A stretch of DNA of 49,339 nucleotides from a virus: positions 1 through 49,339 of IMG/VR virus record IMGVR_UViG_3300021425_000055; one strand, written 5' to 3'. The translations under genes were made by a program, and so were the position numbers. How positions within the stretch are numbered: the first letter of the stretch is position 1; the number at the start of each line of letters is the position of its first letter. A model generated the notes under the pieces. The model ran no database searches, had not been told where the DNA came from, and saw only the letters and a list, made by a program, of their open reading frames with translations. Positions 1 to 8,088 of the stretch are shown in pieces.

Positions 1-127
1 TCACCGTCATGTAATTCAATCAGGTGACGACTACTCATCTGAACCCGCTAACGTACAGGCTATTTGTGTAGCCGCATTTGGAGACTAAGACATGGCTACA
101 TGGACTATCGCAAACCTTGAGCGTAAC
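1..127. repeat. 127-base exact repeat, left copy
   Basis: Bases 1-127 match 48243-48369 base for base. The first mismatch is t at 128 against g at 48370. Beyond that the copies remain clearly homologous to the end of the 101-residue gene (397 / 48639) and are then unrelated. An exact 127-base overlap at a contig end is typical of assembly graphs built with k = 127, so this is best read as an assembly node joining the genome into a circle. Confidence 0.9.
2..88 (+). CDS. C-terminal fragment of the 75-residue virion-associated small protein
   Basis: The reading frame enters from the left edge and ends in TAA at 86-88. Its 28 residues are identical to the C-terminus of the complete 75-residue protein at 48103-48330. 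It is therefore the same gene seen again across the circular join, not an independent truncated gene. No function is recognised. Its position directly after the tail fibre suggests a small tail or virion accessory protein. Confidence 0.8.
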   Translation, partial: HRHVIQSGDDYSSEPANVQAICVAAFGD

Positions 128-397
128 TTGGCAGACGGCGGTGTAACCGTTGCACACTGGCGTGTTACTGAATCTGAAACTGTTGGTGACGACACATTCA
201 CTGCCTCTGCATACGGCACGTGTGGCTTTACACCCGACGCTGACGCTGATGACTTTGTTGCTTACGACAGTCTGACAGAAGAAGTAGTTATGGGCTGGGT
301 ACACGCAGAGGTAGATCAAGACGCTACTGAAGCGGCACTAACAGCTAACATTGAAGCGCAAAAGAACCCTGTGTCTGCTGATGGTATGCCTTGGTAA
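92..397 (+). CDS. small hypothetical protein, allele 1 (101 aa)
   Basis: Soluble acidic protein of 101 residues starting MATWTIANLERN and ending VSADGMPW. No signal peptide or membrane segment is visible. It starts 3 bases after the upstream stop. A second allele lies at 48334-48639 and differs at 7 of 101 residues, all in the stretch beyond the exact 127-base repeat. The gene follows the tail fibre and the 75-residue gene in both genotypes, so it is probably part of the tail-fibre module; that role is inference. I do not recognise the family with certainty. Confidence 0.85.
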   Translation: MATWTIANLERNLADGGVTVAHWRVTESETVGDDTFTASAYGTCGFTPDADADDFVAYDSLTEEVVMGWVHAEVDQDATEAALTANIEAQKNPVSADGMPW

Positions 398-400
398 ATT

Positions 401-1078
401 ATGCGTTATTGGCTGTTGTTTGCGTTGATGACTTTATCGCTGTCAGGGTTTGCCCAGACTAGAGAGCAAGTTGAAGTCGAAGGTGAGGTAGAAATAGAAG
501 GAGTGCCTTCTGAACTACCAGATAACAGCCAAGAAGGTGATTTAAATACTAACACGCAAGTAGGTGGCAACAATACCTCTGGAAGCTACAACACCAACAA
601 AACTTATAATGGTGCAGGCTCAAGTGGTATGCCAGTAAACACAGCAATCAGTCCTAGTCTTATGTCTAACGGATCTGAAAGCTGTCTCCAAAGCACTACA
701 GGAGGCCTACAGCTTTTAAGTGTTGGTGTGTCTTCAGGCAAATACACACAGGATGTTGAGTGTAATCGCCGTAGAGACGCAATAACTTTAAGCAACATGG
801 GTATGAAAGTAGCAGCTGTATCGCTAATGTGTCAAAACCCAAACGTATGGAGGGCTATGTTTATGTCTGCTACGCCTTGTCCGATTGTAAAAAATGGCAA
901 GCTAGTAGTTGGCAGAAACGCATTACTCGAAATAAAACAAAATCCTGAGTTACACATTACTGATTACTTAGACAACAAAAACCTTTACGATAGCTTACTA
1001 GGAGTAGGTACGAATGAATCAACTGAGGTTGAAAGCACTATTAGCGTCTCTGATCGTTTCCGCACCAGCGTACAGTAA
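401..1078 (+). CDS. exported protein, cysteine-containing, unknown function
   Basis: The 225-residue product begins with a clear Sec signal peptide (MRYWLLFALMTLSLSGFA, cleavage expected near residue 18). An acidic linker and an Asn/Gly/Thr/Ser-rich stretch (about 45-75) follow, then a domain with several cysteines (SCLQSTTGG, DVECNRRR, SLMCQNP, TPCPI). From memory, the C-terminal domain resembles hypothetical proteins next to tail genes in cyanophages and other marine phages. Export points to a periplasmic or outer-surface role. It overlaps the next gene by 65 bases in another frame. Confidence 0.8.
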   Translation: MRYWLLFALMTLSLSGFAQTREQVEVEGEVEIEGVPSELPDNSQEGDLNTNTQVGGNNTSGSYNTNKTYNGAGSSGMPVNTAISPSLMSNGSESCLQSTTGGLQLLSVGVSSGKYTQDVECNRRRDAITLSNMGMKVAAVSLMCQNPNVWRAMFMSATPCPIVKNGKLVVGRNALLEIKQNPELHITDYLDNKNLYDSLLGVGTNESTEVESTISVSDRFRTSVQ

Positions 1079-1853
1079 CGAGATTGATAACCTAGTAAAC
1101 GCATCTCAGTCTATTCGAGATAGTTTTAAGTATGGTATTCAAGCTGTTGGTGGTATGCACTCTTATGCATCCCAAGGAAAAATAGCTCCTACAGGTACAA
1201 CAGAAGGCGGTAAGATTAGTTACGACCAATCTGATGCGTACAATCAAGCTTTAGCCGCAGTACAGAACGCAGTTTATACGTACAATCCCGGCGCTCAAGA
1301 ATACTTTGACAATCAGGCCGACCAAGCTATGAACGAAGTAAACACAGCAGTCGATACTTTTGTTGAAGCTAGTCAAGCTGTAATAGAAGTAGTTGTTGTA
1401 AATCAAATGGCTGAAGATGCTCAGAATGCTGGTGATGAACGTGGTGCTATGGCCCTTCAAGAGTACATAGAAGCTAATGACGTTGTTCTAGCAGACGCAG
1501 AAGTAGACTTCTACAACGAGTCTTTAGAAAATGTTGAGTCAGCCGCACAGGTTGCAGCAGCTTATTTTGCTGTAGCCAACGACGAAGACTTAGTAGCCGC
1601 AGCAGATGATATGGCCTATGACATTCGTGTCACATATCAAGAAGCTGCCACATCATTTTTTGATGCTGCTACACAGGCTGTATGGGTTTCGTTTGATGGT
1701 GGTGAAACAATACAAGGTTTAGCGCTTGGCGGATACTTTGTAACTGTTGAAGCTATTATTGTTGAGGGCGAACAAACAGACTTCTTCAGGACTTCCCCCG
1801 AAGGTGGTTGTTGGTTTGCTGTAGATTATGAGGCCTGTATCAATGGCGCTTGA
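1014..1853 (+). CDS. exported alpha-helical protein, unknown function
   Basis: The 279-residue product has an N-terminal signal peptide (MNQLRLKALLASLIVSAPAYS, cleavage near residue 21). An Ala/Glu/Asp-rich, mostly helical acidic body follows, with two cysteines near the C-terminus (GGCWF, EACINGA). An AGGAG-like ribosome site lies just upstream of the ATG although the start sits inside the previous gene, so the 65-base overlap is probably genuine. Together with the preceding gene it forms a pair of exported proteins ahead of the holin-like genes. The function is unknown; a role in envelope modification or lysis is only a guess. Confidence 0.8.
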   Translation: MNQLRLKALLASLIVSAPAYSNEIDNLVNASQSIRDSFKYGIQAVGGMHSYASQGKIAPTGTTEGGKISYDQSDAYNQALAAVQNAVYTYNPGAQEYFDNQADQAMNEVNTAVDTFVEASQAVIEVVVVNQMAEDAQNAGDERGAMALQEYIEANDVVLADAEVDFYNESLENVESAAQVAAAYFAVANDEDLVAAADDMAYDIRVTYQEAATSFFDAATQAVWVSFDGGETIQGLALGGYFVTVEAIIVEGEQTDFFRTSPEGGCWFAVDYEACINGA

Positions 1854-2373
1854 TGATTTAGAACTAAACATAGGCGGTCAATCGTTTAAAGGTGTTTATG
1901 TTGCAGTAGTTGTTTCTTTTGCATCAACTATTGCTGGAGGAATCTGGGCAACCAGTGAGTTCTTTAGTCGCTTAGAAGCTCAGGAAGCCGCTGTACAAGA
2001 CGCTGGAGTTACTGCTGCTACCCTAGAGGCTAGGTTCGAAGATTTACGTGAAAGTCAATCTACAGCCTTACAGGGCTATGAAGTCATTATATCTAACATG
2101 CAACAGAGCCTTGAAGACAATGACGTAGCAAGTTTACAAGGAAAGTTGGCTGAATTGGGTACAAACCTTGAAGCCATTATGCAAGCACAACAGGACTTAC
2201 TAGACTTACGAGACCGTGTAGCTGCTGTAGAAAAAAGTAATTCAGAATCTGTACTTAAAGTAGAAAACAGAGTTGAGTCGCTAAAGGACACAAATGAGCG
2301 TCTAAAGCGTATACAAAAAGAAATAGACGATCTATGGCTTGGCCTAGATTCTTTAGCGAACCCACTAGGATAA
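1843..2373 (+). CDS. membrane-anchored coiled-coil protein (i-spanin-like topology)
   Basis: I chose ATG 1843 (MALDDLELNIGG) because GAGG lies upstream at a usable distance. An in-frame ATG at 1828 lacks this and would add five residues. One membrane segment (about residues 17-38 from this start, VYVAVVVSFASTIAGGIWA) is followed by a long charged coiled coil to the C-terminus. This topology fits an inner-membrane spanin subunit or a virion membrane protein, and the gene sits in a membrane-protein cluster (1843-3036). No partner outer-membrane lipoprotein is adjacent, so the spanin reading is tentative. Confidence 0.75.
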   Translation: MALDDLELNIGGQSFKGVYVAVVVSFASTIAGGIWATSEFFSRLEAQEAAVQDAGVTAATLEARFEDLRESQSTALQGYEVIISNMQQSLEDNDVASLQGKLAELGTNLEAIMQAQQDLLDLRDRVAAVEKSNSESVLKVENRVESLKDTNERLKRIQKEIDDLWLGLDSLANPLG

Positions 2374-2377
2374 AAAG

Positions 2378-2563
2378 ATGTCTAAGACTGAAGAACTTTT
2401 AGCACGTATCGAAGGCCATGAAAAAGAATGTGCTGTTCGTTATGAAATGATTCAACGGCAGTTAGATTCTGGCGTAAAGCGTTTCGATAAGCTAGAAAGA
2501 ATGGTCATGTCTATTTATCCATTTATTATAGCAAGTATTGTTTTTGCGGAGTATTTTCGATGA
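2378..2563 (+). CDS. small coiled-coil plus membrane-anchor protein (XhlA-like architecture)
   Basis: The 61-residue product has a charged amphipathic helix (MSKTEELLARIEGHEKECA) and ends in one hydrophobic segment (SIYPFIIASIVFAEYF). A short coiled coil with a C-terminal membrane anchor is the layout of XhlA-type holin accessory proteins. That assignment rests on architecture only. It begins 5 bases after the preceding stop and overlaps the next start by 4 bases (ATGA), so it is probably translated with the holin-like gene downstream. Confidence 0.75.
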   Translation: MSKTEELLARIEGHEKECAVRYEMIQRQLDSGVKRFDKLERMVMSIYPFIIASIVFAEYFR

Positions 2564-3036
2564 AGTTTGATGTAATTAAAGGGATATTGGGCGAAATAGC
2601 CCCTACGATTGGAACAGCCCTTGGTGGCCCTGTTGGTGGTGCAGCAGCAAGCATGTTAGCAGATGTGTTGGGATGTGATCCTACGCCACAAAAAATTGAA
2701 AAGGCTCTTGCACAAGCTACGCCAGAACAACTGGCAGAAATTAAAAAAGCAGAACTAGACTTCGAAGTTCGCATGAAGGAACTAGAAGTAGACGTGTTTG
2801 CTCTAGAAACAAAAGATACGCAACACGCTAGAGATTCATTTAAAGAAGATTGGACTGCACGAGCTATTGCACTTGTTTCTGTTGCGCTTTTTGGTGGATA
2901 CATTCTTTTAGTAACAATACAACCGCCAGATGCGAATGACGACGGTATTGTAAATCTTGTATTAGGCTACCTTGGAGGCATCGTGTCTTCTGTAGTTAGC
3001 TTTTACTTTGGCGCTAGTAAGTCAGGGTCTAAGTAA
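2560..3036 (+). CDS. 3TM-type holin (gene-transfer-agent holin family)
   Basis: The 158-residue product has a Gly/Ala-rich N-terminal hydrophobic segment (about 15-40), a charged middle with DTQHARDSFKEDWTARAI, then two hydrophobic segments (about 104-122 and 132-150) and a Gly/Ser/Lys tail. The motif of a conserved HARD...W block just before paired membrane helices matches the family named holin of 3TMs for gene-transfer release. The role would be permeabilising the inner membrane so the lysozyme (16080-16505) reaches the cell wall. Translational coupling to the preceding small membrane gene supports a lysis function. Confidence 0.75.
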   Translation: MKFDVIKGILGEIAPTIGTALGGPVGGAAASMLADVLGCDPTPQKIEKALAQATPEQLAEIKKAELDFEVRMKELEVDVFALETKDTQHARDSFKEDWTARAIALVSVALFGGYILLVTIQPPDANDDGIVNLVLGYLGGIVSSVVSFYFGASKSGSK

Positions 3037-3061
3037 AAGACCTATAAGGGAGAAGTAAGAA

Positions 3062-6000
3062 ATGTCGAAGAAAAGACAGACACGAAATTCTAAAAAGTTT
3101 AAAAAGGCTGCTGCGTCTAAAAGAGCTAGAGCGCCGATGCAGAAAGGTGGTCGCATGTTTGCAGGCGGTACGTCGGGTTTTGATCCACGTACAGGGACTA
3201 CAAAACGTCCTGCTGGTCAAACTGATGGGATAAACCCTAATCCTATGAAAGGCATTCCTCCCCGAACTACTGCTGGTCCTAAGCGTCCTCCTGATATAGG
3301 AACGCCTCGTCCTCAGCCAAGACCTACTGGAGTGTCTGAGCGCCCAGATAATACAGAAGGTCAGTTGCCAGAGTTTACAGGCATTATTCCAAACCTAACA
3401 GAAACAGGAAGAATTTTTCAGCCTGATACACGAAGTCAATTGCCTACAGGCGACCCATCAATGGCGTTACCTCCTAGTGATGATGATGGTCAAGCCAAGC
3501 CTGCGCCGGGTAAAGGTTCTACAGAAACAGCGCGGCGAGGAGGAAGGCAAGACGGTAACGACGGGGGTCGTCAAGACGGAGGAGGCACTACTACTCCGGG
3601 AATGGAATCAAACCTATCACAAGCCCCACTAGATCTTCAAATTAATCTTCCTGATCGTCCAGACCTGCCTCAAGTTACTCCTGAAGATGTAGCTTATGGT
3701 CCAGACTCTATGGTCTATGAGATGGCTGATACAGGTGATGCAAGAGCTACTACAGCCGCTGCAACTACAGCACGAGCACAAGCAGATGCAACTGCTGCAC
3801 AAGCTGCTGCGCCTCAACAAGTTCAAGCAGCACAAATGGAAGCTGCTATAGCTGAAGGCGTTGCTCCCGGAGAAGGCGTAACAGGTCGAGTAAGTGAAGA
3901 GGCTATTGCAAGAGTTGATGAAGGCACTATTACTCAACCAGCTGTTGCGGCTCAAAGAGATGCGGCTGCAGAACAAGCTGCAAGAGCAGTGGCTGCACAA
4001 AGGCCTGAGGCTCGTGATTATGCGGAAGCTGCTACAAGTGGAACTACTATTGAAGTAGAAGATATCGAAGGCCCAGCAGTTGTTACACGCGAAGGCGCTA
4101 CAGTCTCAAAAGCTGAAGTAGAGCGATTAGGTCAAATAGCGCAAGGACGTGGTGTAGATCTTCAAGATCTTCCAGAATATAAAGATGTAATTCAAAAGCG
4201 TATTGCACAACAAGGCGAGGCTGTAACTGCTGAGTATCGCTCACGTCTTGAAGAGGCTCCACAGGCTGAAGCAGCACAAGCAACATTTGAAGGCGTTGAT
4301 GTTACACCTCAGGGCGAAGCAGCGACAATCGCTGATGTTCCAGAGCTAACAGCGGCTCAAAGAACTGCGGCACAAGCTGAAGAAGTTATGGCTCCTGATG
4401 CAGCGCAGATGGGCGATGTGGCTGAAGCAGTAACACAAGAGCGACAAGCCATTACTGCAGAAAAGCTAGAAGAAATGGCTGCATCTCAAACAGATCTTTC
4501 ACAACTTGGAGACTTTAGTTTAGCTCAAAGACGAACAGCACAGTCTGCTGAGGCTGCTACAGGCGTAGCCGCACAGTTAGGCGTTGCGCCAGAGTCTATT
4601 GCGGCTCAAGCTGCATATGTTGCTGCAGGTCAAATTCCTATTGAAGAAGCAGCAAACATTGATGACATTCCAGAGTTTCAAGTAGCTGCTCAACGAACTG
4701 CACCTGTAGGTGAGGCTGCTCAAGCTATTGCATCTCAATTAGGCGAAGCGCCTGCTGTAGACCTTGAAGGCCGTGAAGCTATTCTTGGAGAAGCGCCAAA
4801 GGGTAATGCATCTCAAATTGGTGGTATTCCAACAGCACAAGCTGCACAAATGCAAGCGGTTACTGGTAAAGCCCGTAAGATGGCTGCTGCAGACATGGCA
4901 CGAGTTACTGTGGGACTTCCCGAAGAAGTAACGGCTGTTGTCATGGAAGACCCTGCAACCGTTGAAGCACAGTTAGATAATGCACCTCAAGAAGTTACAG
5001 CAGCTGTTGCAGCACTACCAGAAGAAGCGCTTGTATCTACACAGATGGAAGGCCTTCTCGCTGGTATGGAAGATGGCGAAGTTCCAATGTGGGCACGACC
5101 AGCTGTAGACGCAATCAACGCACAGATGGCTTCAAGAGGCCTTAGTACGTCCACTGTTGGACGAGATGCGTTATTCAATGCAATCATCCAGAGTGCGCTT
5201 CCAATGGCTCAGAGCAACGCTCAAGCCCTTCAGCAACGTGCTACTCAAAACCTTAATAATCAACAGCAAGCAAATCTTCAGCAGTCTAAGCAGATTGCTC
5301 AACAGCGTTTGGCAAACCTTTCAAACAAGCAAACAGCTGCGTCTCAGACAGCACAAATGGCACAGCAAGTTAACATCAAGCAATCTGAGTTCCAACAGCA
5401 GGCTGAGATGGCAACTGCCCAACAGCGCGAACAAGCACGTTTAACTGAAGCTCAGTTTGCACAGCAAAGGGCACAGCAGACTTCACAGCAACAGCAACAA
5501 GCAGCTTTACAGAACTTGTCTGCTGGTCAGCAAATGGAGCTTGCTAACCTTCAAGCTATTAATGCTTCTGCGACTCAAAACCTTAGCGCAGAGCAACAGA
5601 CTCGTCTTGCGTCTTATCAGGCTCAAGTCAATCGTACTATGCGTCAAGCGGACCTCCAACAAGACATGGAGAAGGCAAACTTAAGTGCTTCACTTCAAGT
5701 TGAGATGTCTAACCTAAACAATCAGAATCTTGCCGCTAGAGATTCTATGTCTGCTGAACAACAAGAAAGACTGACTAATCTTCAGACTCTTGTAGACTTC
5801 CGCAAAACAAACGCTACGTTAGCACAGCAAATGGATCTTGCAAATCTTAGCAACGACCAGCAAATGCGTTTGGCTAATTTACAGCAGAAGGCTGAAGCAG
5901 ACCAAGCAAACTTTACAGCACAAAATCAGTTTGAACTTACAGAGCTAAATGCAAAAGTTCAACGAGCTACACGTCAGGCTGAACTCAAGCAAGACATGGA

Positions 6001-8086
6001 TAAGGCTAATCTTAATACTGCTCTTCAGGTTGAGTTATCTGAGTTGTCTGAAAAGAACGCTACTGCCCGTGCAAACATGACGGCAGAGCAGCAGACTAGA
6101 CTTCAAAATCTCCAAACACTTGTAGACTTTAAGAAGACTGATGCACAGCTTGCTCAACAAATGGACATGGCTAACATGTCTAATGAGCAACAAATAGAGC
6201 TTGCGAACCTTGCTGAAAGAGCTTCTGCTGATGCGGCTAACTTTACTGAAGCAAATCGCTTTAGACTAACAGAGCTTCAAACAGCAGCACAGGTGTTGTC
6301 GGAAAATACTCAGCTTCGTCAACAGGCTGATATTGCAAACTTAAGCTCAGATGAGAAGATTACTCTAGCAAACTTAACTGCTCAAAATCAAGCGTCTGCC
6401 GACAATCTTAACGCATCTCAACAGGCTGAACTTGCAAATCTGAATGCCCGAGTTCAGACAGAAACGCAGAATGCTCAGATGCGTCAGCAGGTCATAACGC
6501 AGTCGTTTAGTCAGCGTCAACAAACAGAGCTTGCGAATCTTGAGGCTTTAAATCGTGCAGGCTCTGAAAATCTTAGCGCTGAACAGCAGAGTCGTTTAGC
6601 AAGTTTTAACGCTACCATTGATCGCAATGTACGTCAAGCAGATCTTACTCAACAAATGGAAGCTGCTAATCTTGATGCTCGACTCAAAGTAGAGTTGTCA
6701 GAGCTTACAGAGCGTAATGCAACTTCTCGTGCAAACATGTCGGCTGAACAGCAAACACGCCTTGCAAACCTGCAAACACTTACTGAGTTTAGAACAACCA
6801 ATGCTCAGTTAGCCCAGCAGATGGATATGGCAAACCTTGCTAACGAACAGCAGATGGAAATGGCTAATCTTCAAGAAAGAGCTTCAGCGGACGCTGCAAA
6901 CTTTACTGAAGAAAACAGATTCCGTATGCAAGAGTTGAATAACTATGTTCAGGTTATGTCTCAGAATGAGCAGTTAGCACAGCAGGCAGATCTTGCAAAC
7001 CTTAGCATGGAAGAAAAGATTTCTCTTGCTAATCTTGATTCTAAAAATCGTGCAGATTCAGAGTCTATGTCAGCACAGAATGTTGCAGAGCTTCAGCAGT
7101 ATGAAAAGAAAATGCAGGCAGCACAGGTTAACGCACAGCTTGCACAACAGATGGGCCTTGCAAATCTATCTAATGAGCAACAAGCTTCGATGTTTAATGC
7201 ACAAATTGATGCAAACCTTGACATGGCTCAGTTTGATGCTAATCAACAGGCTGCGCTGGCTAACAGTCAGTTTATGCAGTCAATGACCATGAAGGACTTC
7301 GATGCTCGACAACAGTCTGTAATGCAAAACGCAACGGCTATGGCCTCAATGGATATGGCAAACCTTGATGCTCAGACACGTTTGGCTGCTCAAAACGCTC
7401 AAGCATTTCTTCAGATGGACATGGCTAACTTAAGCAATGAGCAGCAGATGGCTGTAATGAATCAACAACAAGCGCAGCAGACTATGTTGTCAAATCAAGC
7501 TGCTGAGAATGCGTCTCGTCAGTTTAATGCTGCTAACGAACAACAAGCCAATCAGTTTATGGCAAGCCTAGCGTCTCAAACAGAACAGTTTAATGCTGCT
7601 CAATCGAATGCTATGAGCCAGTTTAACATCTCTGAACAGAATCGTATATCGGCTCAAAATGCTCAGAATGCCACACAGGTCTCTTTAGCTAACGCTCAAA
7701 TGCAAACAGATATTTCAAAGTTCAACGAGACTATGGATCAACAACGTGAACAGTTTAATGTTGCTAATCGACAGGCTATTGAACAAGCAGATATTGCATG
7801 GCGTCGTCAGACAAACACAATTAACACTGCGGCTCGTAATGCGGCTAATCAGCAGAATGTTATGAATGCTTTCAATCTTGAAATGTCAGAGCTTCAGTTC
7901 CTTTGGCAGGAAGTTCGTGATAATGCTGCATACACACGACAGGCCTATGAAAACGATCAAACTCGTAGGACTCAGTTGTATGCAACAGCTATTGGCAACG
8001 AAGCAGCCGCTAGTGGTGAAAAGAATTCTACAACAACAAGCGCTATTATTAGTGCGGTAGAAAGATTATTAGGTCTTGGAGGTTAA
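3062..8086 (+). CDS. giant repetitive virion protein with 83 tandem hendecads (ejection or tape-measure-like)
   Basis: The product has 1674 residues. Residues 1-190 are basic, then Pro/Gly-rich and disordered. Residues about 220-690 are Ala/Gln/Glu-rich with degenerate repeats (AAQRTA, DIPEF, ASQLGEAP). A conserved-looking block (WARPAVDAINAQMASRG, about 680-720) precedes an uninterrupted run of 83 eleven-residue units at 729-1641, and a 33-residue tail ends in LLGLGG. Hendecads form long, straight to right-handed helical rods and are known from phage tape-measure proteins. The neighbours are other large virion proteins, so an internal or ejected virion protein that spans the envelope is likely. 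No enzymatic motif is visible. The upstream sequence GGGAG supports the start. Confidence 0.85.
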   Translation: MSKKRQTRNSKKFKKAAASKRARAPMQKGGRMFAGGTSGFDPRTGTTKRPAGQTDGINPNPMKGIPPRTTAGPKRPPDIGTPRPQPRPTGVSERPDNTEGQLPEFTGIIPNLTETGRIFQPDTRSQLPTGDPSMALPPSDDDGQAKPAPGKGSTETARRGGRQDGNDGGRQDGGGTTTPGMESNLSQAPLDLQINLPDRPDLPQVTPEDVAYGPDSMVYEMADTGDARATTAAATTARAQADATAAQAAAPQQVQAAQMEAAIAEGVAPGEGVTGRVSEEAIARVDEGTITQPAVAAQRDAAAEQAARAVAAQRPEARDYAEAATSGTTIEVEDIEGPAVVTREGATVSKAEVERLGQIAQGRGVDLQDLPEYKDVIQKRIAQQGEAVTAEYRSRLEEAPQAEAAQATFEGVDVTPQGEAATIADVPELTAAQRTAAQAEEVMAPDAAQMGDVAEAVTQERQAITAEKLEEMAASQTDLSQLGDFSLAQRRTAQSAEAATGVAAQLGVAPESIAAQAAYVAAGQIPIEEAANIDDIPEFQVAAQRTAPVGEAAQAIASQLGEAPAVDLEGREAILGEAPKGNASQIGGIPTAQAAQMQAVTGKARKMAAADMARVTVGLPEEVTAVVMEDPATVEAQLDNAPQEVTAAVAALPEEALVSTQMEGLLAGMEDGEVPMWARPAVDAINAQMASRGLSTSTVGRDALFNAIIQSALPMAQSNAQALQQRATQNLNNQQQANLQQSKQIAQQRLANLSNKQTAASQTAQMAQQVNIKQSEFQQQAEMATAQQREQARLTEAQFAQQRAQQTSQQQQQAALQNLSAGQQMELANLQAINASATQNLSAEQQTRLASYQAQVNRTMRQADLQQDMEKANLSASLQVEMSNLNNQNLAARDSMSAEQQERLTNLQTLVDFRKTNATLAQQMDLANLSNDQQMRLANLQQKAEADQANFTAQNQFELTELNAKVQRATRQAELKQDMDKANLNTALQVELSELSEKNATARANMTAEQQTRLQNLQTLVDFKKTDAQLAQQMDMANMSNEQQIELANLAERASADAANFTEANRFRLTELQTAAQVLSENTQLRQQADIANLSSDEKITLANLTAQNQASADNLNASQQAELANLNARVQTETQNAQMRQQVITQSFSQRQQTELANLEALNRAGSENLSAEQQSRLASFNATIDRNVRQADLTQQMEAANLDARLKVELSELTERNATSRANMSAEQQTRLANLQTLTEFRTTNAQLAQQMDMANLANEQQMEMANLQERASADAANFTEENRFRMQELNNYVQVMSQNEQLAQQADLANLSMEEKISLANLDSKNRADSESMSAQNVAELQQYEKKMQAAQVNAQLAQQMGLANLSNEQQASMFNAQIDANLDMAQFDANQQAALANSQFMQSMTMKDFDARQQSVMQNATAMASMDMANLDAQTRLAAQNAQAFLQMDMANLSNEQQMAVMNQQQAQQTMLSNQAAENASRQFNAANEQQANQFMASLASQTEQFNAAQSNAMSQFNISEQNRISAQNAQNATQVSLANAQMQTDISKFNETMDQQREQFNVANRQAIEQADIAWRRQTNTINTAARNAANQQNVMNAFNLEMSELQFLWQEVRDNAAYTRQAYENDQTRRTQLYATAIGNEAAASGEKNSTTTSAIISAVERLLGLGG
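5246..7984 (+). repeat. 83 x 33-base in-frame hendecad array
   Basis: The encoded sequence divides into 83 consecutive 11-residue units, from QNLNNQQQANL at residue 729 to NDQTRRTQLYA ending at 1641. None is skipped or extended, and the 33 residues left over complete the 1674-residue protein. The commonest unit looks like ANLSNEQQMRL. Units repeat at a spacing of 10 units (330 bases) and of 20 units (660 bases). Confidence 0.95.
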
Positions 8087-8088
8087 TA

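Noticed and set aside
1-397. True tandem duplication of the 75- and 101-residue genes in one genome
   Set aside because: The identical stretch is exactly 127 bases and begins at base 1, which an assembly overlap explains better; kept as the alternative to be tested with long reads.
3629-4286. Cys/Ser- and Leu-rich minus-strand frames opposite the giant virion protein
   Set aside because: They are the antisense of Ala/Gln/Glu codon runs and mirror the repeat; no ribosome sites or neighbours on that strand.
5157-5684. Alternative-frame plus-strand frames inside the hendecad array
   Set aside because: Long open frames are expected from repetitive CAG/CAA/GCA codons; composition follows the repeat and there is no ribosome site.
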